From Planctomycetota bacterium (GTDB taxonomy: Bacteria; Planctomycetota; B15-G4), in the NCBI GenBank assembly GCA_029259725.1, contig JAJDER010000149.1, positions 1 through 48,378 on the forward strand: DNA of 48,378 nt. The letters run 5' to 3'. The stretch's first letter is position 1. Each line of letters starts with the position of its first letter. Positions 10,085-18,027 of the stretch are shown piece after piece. The notes beneath the pieces are model-generated. The model had not been told where the DNA came from, made no database searches, and saw nothing but the letters and a program-made list of their open reading frames with translations. The translations under genes were made by a program, and so were the position numbers.

Positions 10085-11918
10085 GCGCCGCGTTGATCGG
10101 CGCGCTCGCCGGCAGCTTGCCGCCGCAATCGGTGCTGAACACCACCGGCGCGGTCTGGCGTCGCCCACACAGGCCCACCAGCCAGCCGGCACCACAGCCG
10201 CTTCCCGAGAGGGCCATCGTTCCGACGACCTCGCCCACGTCCGGGTCGCCGAAGAACAGCAGGCTCTCCTCGCCGTCACAGGGCACCACCGACTGGTCCG
10301 GGCCGACCCAGACGGTCTCGGTGGCCGCGCCCTGAAGCGGCGGCAGGTGCTCGAGCGCATCGGTCGTCAGCAGCGCGCCGCTGGTGATCGTGGACACCTG
10401 CTGGAAGACATCCAGGATCTGCACCGCGTCGTCGGCGCTCGCCACCGGCGCGAACCAGGGCTCGTGGAAGGGGCGCCGCGCCGTCGCCGTGTAGAGGCCG
10501 GACGGGACGATCAGGTCGTCGGTCGCCGCGGTCCCGAAGATCGTGACCAGCTGTCGCCCGAGCACGTCGGTCGACTCGAGCGTGAAGGTGCCGGAGAACA
10601 CGGGCGGCGACAGCGCGCCCTGCGGGACCACGCCCGGCCCGACCAGGTGCACCGCGAGGAACGACTGGTGCGCGGACGGCGTCGGGTTGGCGGGTTTCTT
10701 GTTCATCGACCACGGGTGGACCAGGACCACGCTGGCCTCGCCCCAGCGCACGCTCTGCAGGCGCAGCTCGTCGGCCGTCGCCAGCGCGTGGGACTGGGCC
10801 GATGCGATGGTCGGGTCGAGCAGATCGATGCTGGCCACCGGGCTCGTCGCCGCGGTGCCACCCACACCGGTCATGACCAGCGCACCGACCGCTCCGGTCG
10901 AGGTCAGGGACTCCACGGCCTCACGGATCGCGACGAGGCCGTCCGGCACCTCCAGCGGATCGAAGCTGATCGCGGTGACCTCGGGCAGATCCACGCCCAG
11001 CTCCGGCGGAAGCGCCAGCTGCCCCTTCGAGGCGGCCTTCGCGGCCCCCTTGGCCGCGCGCAACCAGGCTTCCGCATAGCGATCGTCCGAGACCTTGTCC
11101 TGGGCACTCGGGCCCAGCCGCGACGTGACGACCGTCCGCGTCGGTCCGACGCCGAAGGGCCCGTCTCCGGCGAACACAGGCAGGTCCAGAGGATCGGTGA
11201 GGGCCGGCTCCGCGGGCGGGAGGTCGGGACTGGGCTCCTCGCCGGGTGGCGCGGGGAGCGCGTTGATCCCGGGAAGTCCCCGGACCTGGATCCACTGCGC
11301 CGGGACGCGGCCCCGCGGATCCGCGACGAGCAGCAGGTGCGCCCGCGGACTCTTCGCGATCGGCGAGGCCGACAGCGACAGACCGGCCAGGGGGTGCCCG
11401 GTGTCCTCGTCCACGAGCCGGACCCGCAGCCGGGTCTTGCCCAGGCGCAACGTCGCGGCACCCCATGCATCGGTGGTGGCCGTGCGCCGAACCTTGCGCG
11501 GCCGGATGAGCAGCGATCCGGTCGGCACCGGTCCGGTCGTCGCGCCGCTCTCGGCGCGGGCCAGGGCCGAGACGACGAGATCGCCGGGCAGCTCGGCACG
11601 CAACCGCAGCTTGAACACGGCGGATTGCAGGGGCGCGAGGTCCTTCACGGAAGGCGTGGGCCAGGACCACAGGTCCGCGTGGCCCGTGCCCGTGACCTCC
11701 ACGTCCTGGATGCCCACCCCGGTCATGGTGCCGAAGGTGTTGTTCGTGACCCGCAGCCGCACGGTGAAGGTGCGGCCCTCGGTGAACGTCGTCTTCGGGG
11801 TCAGCCACTCGGCCTGCAGCTGCGCCCCGGCCGGGGTCACCAGGACCCACGGCAGCAAGGCGGCGAGGGCGAGGAGGCGCGAGATTCTCATGGCGAGGGC
11901 ACCGGCCGAGACCGGCAT
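10068..11918 (-). CDS. Large secreted protein of unknown function
   Basis: The 616-residue product has a signal peptide whose hydrophobic core LLALAALLPWVLV ends at TPAGA (about residue 32). Residues about 35-130 look like a CARDB-type beta-sandwich (TFTVRLRVTNNTFGTMTGVG). A second beta-rich region around 145-215 (LRLGKTRLRVRLVDEDTG) resembles a carboxypeptidase-regulatory-like fold. The rest is unassigned, with several Cys near the C-terminus. I recognise no enzyme motif. ATG 11918 sits six bases after a TAGACT box and so may be read from a leaderless mRNA; ATG 11891 is the alternative and would give a shorter n-region. Its last 17 bases overlap the convergent DUF2063-like gene. Confidence 0.7.
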   Translation of the reverse strand: MPVSAGALAMRISRLLALAALLPWVLVTPAGAQLQAEWLTPKTTFTEGRTFTVRLRVTNNTFGTMTGVGIQDVEVTGTGHADLWSWPTPSVKDLAPLQSAVFKLRLRAELPGDLVVSALARAESGATTGPVPTGSLLIRPRKVRRTATTDAWGAATLRLGKTRLRVRLVDEDTGHPLAGLSLSASPIAKSPRAHLLLVADPRGRVPAQWIQVRGLPGINALPAPPGEEPSPDLPPAEPALTDPLDLPVFAGDGPFGVGPTRTVVTSRLGPSAQDKVSDDRYAEAWLRAAKGAAKAASKGQLALPPELGVDLPEVTAISFDPLEVPDGLVAIREAVESLTSTGAVGALVMTGVGGTAATSPVASIDLLDPTIASAQSHALATADELRLQSVRWGEASVVLVHPWSMNKKPANPTPSAHQSFLAVHLVGPGVVPQGALSPPVFSGTFTLESTDVLGRQLVTIFGTAATDDLIVPSGLYTATARRPFHEPWFAPVASADDAVQILDVFQQVSTITSGALLTTDALEHLPPLQGAATETVWVGPDQSVVPCDGEESLLFFGDPDVGEVVGTMALSGSGCGAGWLVGLCGRRQTAPVVFSTDCGGKLPASAPINAALSPED

Positions 11919-11924
11919 CCTCCA

Positions 11925-11930
11925 AGTCTA
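11925..11930 (-). promoter_or_regulatory. -10 box embedded in the ogt stop codon
   Basis: On the minus strand TAGACT begins with the TAG stop of ogt and ends six bases before ATG 11918. That is the spacing expected if transcription starts on the A of the start codon. A GGAGG run touches the ATG with no spacing, too close to act as a Shine-Dalgarno sequence. Confidence 0.45.
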
Positions 11931-12464
11931 CCGGCCGAAACGCCCGGTGCCCGCCACGCCCGCCTCGAGCTCCAGCAACCGCCGTTTGAGCGGCAGGCCG
12001 CCGCCGAAACCCTGGAGTCCACCGTTCGCGGCGACGACCCGGTGGCAGGGGACGAACAGCGGCAGCCGGTTGGCCCCGTTGGCCCCACCACAGGCCCGAA
12101 ACGCCGTCGGTCGGCCGACGCGCTCGGCGAGCTGCCTGTACGAGATCGTCCCGCCGTAGGGGATCTCCCTCAGCGCCGCCCAGACCTCCAGCTGGAACGG
12201 AGTGCCCCGGATGTCGAGGGGCAGATCCAGATCGGTGCGACGTCCGGCGAGGAACTCGCGCGCCGCCTCGATCGCCTCCTCACCGGGGCCGGCTCCCTCC
12301 ACGATCTCCGCGCCGGGCACCTTGCGCGCGAGGAACTCCCGCACCAGGTCCTCCGCGCCGATCCGGTCGGGCAGCGTGCACATGAGCACGCCACGCCTCG
12401 TCGCGGCCAGGGTCATCGTGCCCATGACGGTCTCGAACCGGCTCAGGTGGATGGTGTCGGTCAT
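11928..12464 (-). CDS. ogt: Methylated-DNA--protein-cysteine methyltransferase
   Basis: The 178-residue protein repairs O6-alkylguanine by moving the alkyl group onto its own cysteine in a single-use reaction. The active site VPCHRVVAANGGLQGFGGG contains Cys140. The preceding helix-turn-helix region, IPYGGTISYRQLAERVGRP, is the DNA-binding part, and the N-terminal ribonuclease-like domain (about 1-85) is present. In the conserved RAVGxANGxNP segment this protein reads RACGGANGANR, a modest deviation. ATG 12464 has a GAGGA ribosome binding site. Its TAG stop forms the first bases of the -10 box of the next gene. Confidence 0.95.
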   Translation of the reverse strand: MTDTIHLSRFETVMGTMTLAATRRGVLMCTLPDRIGAEDLVREFLARKVPGAEIVEGAGPGEEAIEAAREFLAGRRTDLDLPLDIRGTPFQLEVWAALREIPYGGTISYRQLAERVGRPTAFRACGGANGANRLPLFVPCHRVVAANGGLQGFGGGLPLKRRLLELEAGVAGTGRFGR

Positions 12465-12515
12465 CGCGGGTCCTCGGTGATCGGTGACGGCAGGGATCGG
12501 TGACGGCAGGGCCGG

Positions 12516-14792
12516 CTACAGCATCGTGACCGGATCGACGTCCAGGAGCACGCGCGCGCGTCGCGCCGGTCCGGTCTTGCCCGCGAGTCTGGCCAGCACG
12601 TGCTCCACTCCGGCGTCATCGTGGCACTTGCACACGGCGTGGAACCGGTACTGCTTGTTGATGCGCGGGATCGGAGCGGGAGCCGGGCCCAGGACGGTCA
12701 CGCCGTCGATGGGCCCCGCTCCACCGACGAGGGCTCCCTCGGCGGCGTCCCCACGCAGCAAGTCGGTCAACTCGGTCAGACGTTTCACCGCATCGGGGGC
12801 TTCGGGAGCCTGGGCGATGACGCGCACGAGCCTCCCGAACGGCGGGTAGCCGGCGGCCTCGCGCTCGGCGAGCTCGCGGGCGGCGAAGGCCTCCTGGTCC
12901 TGCCGCATGCCGCACGTCACCGAGTAGTGCCGTGGGTCGTAGGCCTGGACCACCACCCGCCCGCCCTTCGGCCCTCTCCCGGTGCGCCCGACCACCTGGG
13001 CCAGCAACTGGTAGGTGCGCTCCGCCGCCCGATAGTCGGGCAGGAACAGGGCCGAGTCCGCGCAGATCACGCCCACCAGCAGCGTGTTCGGGAAGTCGAG
13101 GCCCTTGGCGATCATCTGCGTCCCGATCAGCAGGTCCACCTTCCGCTCGGCGAATCGATCCAGGACCGAGGCGTGGGCCCCACGCCCCGACATCGTGTCG
13201 CTGTCCATGCGTGCGACCAGGGCCCGGGGGAACGAGCGCCGGACCTCGTCCTCGACCTTCTCGGTGCCGAAGGACAGCGCCGTGAACGGCTTGTCGCAGG
13301 TCGCGCAGCGCTCGGGGGGTGGTTCCTCGTGCCCGCAGTAGTGGCAGATGACCCGCACGGCGCGCTGGTGCAGCGTCATCGAGACCTCGCACGACGGACA
13401 CTTCAACGACCCGCGGCAGGTCGGACACATGAGCACGCTGGCCCAACCGCGCCGGTTGAGGAACAGGATCACCTGCCCGCCACGCCCGAGCGCGTCTTCG
13501 ATCGCCGCACGCAGCGGGTCCGAGAGGAAGGTGTAGCCCTTGCGCCGCTCCTCCACGGTGAGGTCCACGACGTGCACATCGGGCAGCACGCCCCCCGCCA
13601 CGCGCTCGGGCAACAGCAGCCGCGTGTAGAGGCCCGTGCGTGCGCGATGAGTGGCCTCCAGCGACGGTGTTGCCGTCCCCAGCACGACCACGGCGCCGCG
13701 TCCGTCGGCACCATCGACCCGGGCCGCCGCAAGCCGTGCCCGCTCCACCGCCACTTCGCGCGCGTGGTAGCGCGGCACGTTCTGCTGCTTGAACGTCGTC
13801 TCGTGTTCTTCGTCCACGACGATGCAACCGAGCCGCGGCACCGGCGCGAAGACCGCCGACCGCGCGCCCACCACGACCTGCGCCTCACCGCGCCGGATGC
13901 GGCGCCACTGGTCGGCCCGCTCCGCATCGGTGAGATGACTGTGCAGCACGGCCACCTGCTCGAAGCGTTCGCGGAAGCGCTTCACCGTCTGAGGCGTCAG
14001 AGCGATCTCGGGCACGAGCACGATGCCCTGCCGACCGGCATCGATCACGTGCCGGAGCAGCTGGAGGTAGACCTCGGTCTTCCCGCTGCCCGTCACGCCC
14101 TGCAGGACGAAGGTCTCCGAGCCGCCGGCCTCGAAGGCGTCGATCATCGCGCCGGTCACCGAGGCCTGGTCCGGCGTGAGCTGCAGCGGCTCGGTCCGCG
14201 CCACGGGCATGCGCAGCATCGGATCGTGCTCGACGCGCACCGACGCGAACTCGAGGAACCCGAGCTTCACCAGGCTCTTCAGCGGCGAGTCCGAGACGTG
14301 TGCCAGGGACATCAGCTCGCGCACGGGCAGGTCGCCGCCGCGATCGGCCAGGATGCGCAGCGCTCGCGCCTGCTTCTCGTGCTTCTCGAGCAGTTGCTTG
14401 ACGACGCCGGGCACCGCGTGCGCGTCGATGGCGAGCCGCGCGTGACGCACCCGGCGGCCCGGGTTGCCGATCTTCACCGCCCGCGGCAGGGCGGCGTCGA
14501 GTGCCTCACCCCAGGTGCACCCGGTGTGCTTCGCGACCCAGCCCGCGAGCTGGAGCACCTCCTCGTCGATGAGCGGCTCGTCCTCGAGCAGCGCGCTGAT
14601 CGGCTTGGGCGTGATGCCCTCGGGCGGCGGCGCATCGTCCACGGCCACGCACATCGCCTGCAGCTTCTGGCGGCCGAACGGCACCGTCACGCGCACGCCC
14701 GGCACGACCCGGTCCAGCAGCGCCTCGGGCACGAGGTAGCTGAACAAGCCCTCGACCGGCAGGGGCGGCGCGACCCGGGCGTAGCGTGGCAT
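12516..14792 (-). CDS. priA: Primosomal protein N' (replication restart helicase PriA)
   Basis: The 758-residue protein is a superfamily 2 helicase that recognises stalled forks and reloads the replicative helicase. The N-terminal 3'-end-binding domain starts PRYARVAPPLPVEGLFSYLV. The Walker A motif, GVTGSGKTEVY, lies at about residue 235, followed by the DEEH box in VVDEEHETTFKQ. Between the helicase halves is the zinc-binding module with paired cysteines: CPTC, CPSC, CHYC and CATC. The C-terminal helicase block has GTQMIAKGLDFPN and QVVGRTGRGPKGG. I chose ATG 14792 because residues upstream are out-of-family. GAGGT eight bases before it acts as ribosome binding site. The MazG-like gene ends 11 bases upstream, implying one operon. 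Confidence 0.96.
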   Translation of the reverse strand: MPRYARVAPPLPVEGLFSYLVPEALLDRVVPGVRVTVPFGRQKLQAMCVAVDDAPPPEGITPKPISALLEDEPLIDEEVLQLAGWVAKHTGCTWGEALDAALPRAVKIGNPGRRVRHARLAIDAHAVPGVVKQLLEKHEKQARALRILADRGGDLPVRELMSLAHVSDSPLKSLVKLGFLEFASVRVEHDPMLRMPVARTEPLQLTPDQASVTGAMIDAFEAGGSETFVLQGVTGSGKTEVYLQLLRHVIDAGRQGIVLVPEIALTPQTVKRFRERFEQVAVLHSHLTDAERADQWRRIRRGEAQVVVGARSAVFAPVPRLGCIVVDEEHETTFKQQNVPRYHAREVAVERARLAAARVDGADGRGAVVVLGTATPSLEATHRARTGLYTRLLLPERVAGGVLPDVHVVDLTVEERRKGYTFLSDPLRAAIEDALGRGGQVILFLNRRGWASVLMCPTCRGSLKCPSCEVSMTLHQRAVRVICHYCGHEEPPPERCATCDKPFTALSFGTEKVEDEVRRSFPRALVARMDSDTMSGRGAHASVLDRFAERKVDLLIGTQMIAKGLDFPNTLLVGVICADSALFLPDYRAAERTYQLLAQVVGRTGRGPKGGRVVVQAYDPRHYSVTCGMRQDQEAFAARELAEREAAGYPPFGRLVRVIAQAPEAPDAVKRLTELTDLLRGDAAEGALVGGAGPIDGVTVLGPAPAPIPRINKQYRFHAVCKCHDDAGVEHVLARLAGKTGPARRARVLLDVDPVTML

Positions 14793-14803
14793 CAGTCCCG
14801 ACC

Positions 14804-15115
14804 TCAGGCGTCCACCGGCGCGCGCCGGGACTCGCAGCAGCCGCAGGGCGTGGCCTGGCAACGTGGGCACCCACCGCCGTACTTCGCCGCCACCACGGCC
14901 TGCATGTCCACGCCGTTCATGCTTGCCAGGGTCACCAGCCAGGCGAGCGTGTCGGCGAACTCCTCCTCGAGGTTGCCGCGCTCCCTGCGACGCAACGCGC
15001 GCGACAACTCCCCGACCTCTTCGGCGAACCACATGAAGGTCTCCGGCGTCCCGCGGGCCGAGTCCTTCTTGCCGTAGATGTCCTCGATCAGGCGCTGGAA
15101 CTCACGGATCTGCAC
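14804..15115 (-). CDS. MazG-like nucleotide pyrophosphohydrolase with Cys-rich tail
   Basis: The 103-residue protein has an all-alpha MazG/dUTPase-C type core. Metal-binding acidic residues appear in MWFAEEVGELSRAL (EExxE) and in EEEFADTLAWLVTLAS. Such enzymes hydrolyse NTPs or damaged dNTPs to the monophosphate plus pyrophosphate. After the core the protein ends in a Cys-rich segment, CPRCQATPCGCCE, which could bind zinc; this is unusual for the family. The GTG start at 15115 has a GGGGAGG ribosome binding site close by, and TACGGT (15149-15154) may be its -10 box. The gene is co-directional with and 11 bases before priA. Confidence 0.85.
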   Translation of the reverse strand: MQIREFQRLIEDIYGKKDSARGTPETFMWFAEEVGELSRALRRRERGNLEEEFADTLAWLVTLASMNGVDMQAVVAAKYGGGCPRCQATPCGCCESRRAPVDA

Positions 15116-15165
15116 GCACGCCTCCCCAGCAGGATGTCACGGGGCGTCACCGTAGCAGGTCGCCG

Positions 15166-16815
15166 TCAGGCTTGACGGCCGAGAGCCACCAGCGTGACGT
15201 CCGTGTCCAGATCGTGCTTGCCGCGGAACTTGGTCAGCGTCGAGGCGATGCGCTGGATGCAGACCTTGGACGGGTGGTCGCCCTCGCGCTTGACCAGGCC
15301 GACCCAGCGCTTGTCCCCCAGCACCTTCCCGTCGGCGCCGCGCAGCTTGAGCACACCCTCGCTCCCCAGCACGATCCGATCTCCGGGCTCCAGCTCCAGC
15401 GCGCGCACGACCAGGGTGCGATCGAACACCGGTCCGGCGTCGAAGCCCAGGGCGATGCCCTCGCTGTGGACCTCGAGCGTCTTGCCGCCCGAGCCCTTGT
15501 GCAGCACGAGCGCGGGATGGCCGGCGTTGGCGATGTCGATGGCACCCGTCTTCGGGTCGAGCACGACCAGCAACATGGTCACGAACATGCCCCGGTTCAG
15601 ATGCCCGGAGAGGAGTCCGTTGACTTCGCGCAGCACCGCGCCGGGATCGCTGCCGCTGCGCGCCACCGCCGTCAGGAACGACCGCGCCATGGCCATGATC
15701 ATGGCCGCCGCCACGCCCGAGCCCGACGCCGAGGCCACCAGCAGGCCGCGCCGGCCGTCGGCCATCGGCAACACGTCGTAGAGTTCGTGGGCCACCTCGC
15801 CGGCGGCCTCGTGGTGCGCGGCGACGTCGTAGCCGGGGATCGTCAGGAGCTTCTGCGGCAGCAGCTTCTCGGCCACCTCGGCCACCAGGCTCACGTCGTG
15901 CCGGCTGCGTGCCGCGCTCCGCTCCGACTCGGCAGCCTCGGCCAGGCTGCGCGTCATGCGATCGAAGGTGCGGGCCAGCTCACCGATCTCGTCGTTGCTG
16001 TTGACCTTGGTGTGGTGCGTGAGATCACCGCCGGCCACCAGCCGGATGTCATCCTGGAGCAGCTTGAGCGGGCGCGTGACCTGACGCCCGATGAGCACCG
16101 CGCAGGCCACGCCGAGGATCACGAAGATCGCGGTGCCGTAGCTGATCTGCAGGATCAACGCGTCGGTGGTCTCGTCGATGGCGCGCGCGTCGATGTAGAC
16201 CGCGAACTCACCGGCCACCTCGCCGAGCGTGTCGCGCACCGGGTGCGTGCCCCGGATGGCGACGTGCCGTGGAAGACCCGAGTGGGTCAGCAGCCCGCGC
16301 ACCGCGCGACCCTCGCCCAGGACCAGCTCGCCGCCCGCCTCGGGGACCCAGGTGATGAAGCCGGTGTAGCTGGCGCGCAGTTTCTCGACGCCGTCGTCGA
16401 AGTAGGTCAGCTCGACCGCCTCGAGCTTGCCGTCCAGCTCCCCGAAGCGCTGGAAGCGTTTCACGTTCCGCTCGCGCACCGCGGCCTGCTCCGCGGTGAG
16501 GAACTTGCGCTTGTACTCCTCCGGGTCGCGGAAGCCGTCGACGATGGCCTGGACCTCACCGCTGGTCAGCCCCTGGTACGGCGTGCCGAAGTAGGTCGTC
16601 CAGGCCTCGACGTCGGCCTGCGACGCCGTGAGCGCCGATTCCAGCGCGGTGAGCTTCAACTGCTCGGTGACCGCCTCGCGGATGAACCGCTGCAGCACCA
16701 GCGTGAAGGCCAGCATGAACACCAGGATGATCACGCCGACGGCCAGGGCGAGCTTGGTGGACAAGGGGGTTCCGCGCATCTTGCGCCCCCCGGCGAGCCC
16801 TTCGTCCCTGGCCAT
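15166..16815 (-). CDS. Membrane HAMP protein with SpoIIE/PP2C-type domain (possibly inactive)
   Basis: The 549-residue protein has a first membrane span at about 20-42, a periplasmic sensor domain (43-215), a second span (about 220-243), HAMP (about 243-295) and a SpoIIE-type PP2C domain (about 310-549). Proteins of this layout usually dephosphorylate an anti-sigma-factor antagonist in partner-switching pathways. Here the metal sites are altered. The usual GDxYD reads HELYD (343-347), the DVSGHG motif reads SASGSG (362-367) so its Asp is Ser362, and the TDG motif reads SEG (485-487). The late Asp539 is kept. It may be inactive or only signal by binding. ATG 16815 follows GGGGAGC and lies 35 bases after pgpA; the earlier in-frame ATG at 16854 would overlap pgpA. 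Confidence 0.85.
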   Translation of the reverse strand: MARDEGLAGGRKMRGTPLSTKLALAVGVIILVFMLAFTLVLQRFIREAVTEQLKLTALESALTASQADVEAWTTYFGTPYQGLTSGEVQAIVDGFRDPEEYKRKFLTAEQAAVRERNVKRFQRFGELDGKLEAVELTYFDDGVEKLRASYTGFITWVPEAGGELVLGEGRAVRGLLTHSGLPRHVAIRGTHPVRDTLGEVAGEFAVYIDARAIDETTDALILQISYGTAIFVILGVACAVLIGRQVTRPLKLLQDDIRLVAGGDLTHHTKVNSNDEIGELARTFDRMTRSLAEAAESERSAARSRHDVSLVAEVAEKLLPQKLLTIPGYDVAAHHEAAGEVAHELYDVLPMADGRRGLLVASASGSGVAAAMIMAMARSFLTAVARSGSDPGAVLREVNGLLSGHLNRGMFVTMLLVVLDPKTGAIDIANAGHPALVLHKGSGGKTLEVHSEGIALGFDAGPVFDRTLVVRALELEPGDRIVLGSEGVLKLRGADGKVLGDKRWVGLVKREGDHPSKVCIQRIASTLTKFRGKHDLDTDVTLVALGRQA

Positions 16816-16850
16816 GTGCTCCCCGCCTCCGCGGTCCCGGCGGCCCCGCG

Positions 16851-17390
16851 TCACTCCACCAGCGATCGGACCAGGATCACCAGCAGCATCGCGACGAACC
16901 CCGCCGCCACGTCATCGGCCATGATACCCACGCCGCCCGGCCGCCGTTCGAGTTGCCGGATCGGCGGCGGCTTGGCGATGTCCAACACGCGAAAGGCCGC
17001 GAAGGCCACCAGCAGTCCCAGCGGGTCGAGCGGCCCCGGCAGCAACGGCAGCAGCGCGAGCCCCTGCCCCACGACCTCGTCGAGCACGAAGGGCGCCGGG
17101 TCGCTGCGCCCCCAGTCCTCCTTGGCCGAGTCGCCGAGGCGACAGCCGAGCACGAACAGCACGCCGAGCACCACGAAGGTGGTCCAGACCACGAGCGGCG
17201 GGTCGGTCCCGACCAGCTCGGCCGTGAGCAGCCCTGGCAAGGGCCCGACCCAGGCCTCTGCCCCACCGTCCAGGCCGAAGAGCGCGACGGCGAGAAGCAC
17301 CGCGCCCAGGCTGCCCCAGGTCCCCGGGGCGGGGCGGATCCGTCCGAGCCCGAACACCGACCCCGCCATCCGCCGCACGCCGGACGCCAT
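16851..17390 (-). CDS. pgpA: Phosphatidylglycerophosphatase A
   Basis: The 179-residue membrane protein removes the terminal phosphate of phosphatidylglycerophosphate to make phosphatidylglycerol. Family motifs are visible: RPAPGTWGSL near the N-terminus, DPAPFVLDEVVGQ in the middle, and the C-terminal FRVLDIAKPPPI and GGVGIMADDVAAG blocks that carry conserved acidic residues. Three or four hydrophobic segments are present. The ATG is one base after the TGA of pgsA, the gene for the preceding step, so the two enzymes are translationally coupled and act in sequence at the inner membrane. Confidence 0.93.
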   Translation of the reverse strand: MASGVRRMAGSVFGLGRIRPAPGTWGSLGAVLLAVALFGLDGGAEAWVGPLPGLLTAELVGTDPPLVVWTTFVVLGVLFVLGCRLGDSAKEDWGRSDPAPFVLDEVVGQGLALLPLLPGPLDPLGLLVAFAAFRVLDIAKPPPIRQLERRPGGVGIMADDVAAGFVAMLLVILVRSLVE

Positions 17391-17391
17391 C

Positions 17392-18027
17392 TCAGGTCCC
17401 GGCCGAGGCGCCCGGGCGCTCGCGCAACACGGCGGCCGCGGCCAGCGTGTAACGCACCCCCGAGGTGACCGTCATGACCAGTCCCGCCCAGATCATGATC
17501 AGGGCGATCCAGGTGAAGACCTCGAGCAGCAGGGGCAGGTGGGTCCAGTCCCAACCGCTGACCGAACCCAGCTCGACCATGTGCACCAGGAACACGGCCG
17601 GCACGGCGACGCACTGCAGGATCATCTTGAGCTTGCCGTCCCAGCGGGCCGGGAAGGCCACTCCGCGGGTCTCGATGAAGCCGCGCAGGCCGGTCACCAC
17701 GAACTCCCGGCTGACGATGATCACGACCATCCAAGGAGGAAAGAACCGCGTCGCCCAATCCGCCGATGCCAGGAAGATGAACACGCCGGCCATGACCACC
17801 TTGTCGGCCACCGGGTCGGCGATGCGCCCGAAGTCGGAGACCAGCTCCAGCTTGCGCGCGTAGTACCCGTCCAAGGCGTCGGTGGCCACGACCACGATGA
17901 AGAACCCGGCGGCCACCGCCGGCGCCCACCACTCGGGACCCGAGCAGGTGTCGTTCGCGATCAGGTACGCGAAGAGCAGGCCGGTGAGGCCGAAGCGAGC
18001 CACGGTGATCTTGTTGGGGAGATTCAT
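17392..18027 (-). CDS. pgsA: CDP-diacylglycerol--glycerol-3-phosphate 3-phosphatidyltransferase
   Basis: The 211-residue integral membrane protein makes phosphatidylglycerophosphate from CDP-diacylglycerol and glycerol 3-phosphate. It contains the full CDP-alcohol phosphatidyltransferase signature D50-x2-DG-x2-AR-x8-G67-x3-D71-x3-D75, and the N-terminus MNLPNKITVARFGLTGLLF is typical of PgsA. Five or six hydrophobic helices follow. The ATG overlaps the TGA of rimO by four bases (18024-18027), and pgpA starts one base after its stop, so the phosphatidylglycerol branch is fully coupled to rimO translation. Confidence 0.95.
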   Translation of the reverse strand: MNLPNKITVARFGLTGLLFAYLIANDTCSGPEWWAPAVAAGFFIVVVATDALDGYYARKLELVSDFGRIADPVADKVVMAGVFIFLASADWATRFFPPWMVVIIVSREFVVTGLRGFIETRGVAFPARWDGKLKMILQCVAVPAVFLVHMVELGSVSGWDWTHLPLLLEVFTWIALIMIWAGLVMTVTSGVRYTLAAAAVLRERPGASAGT

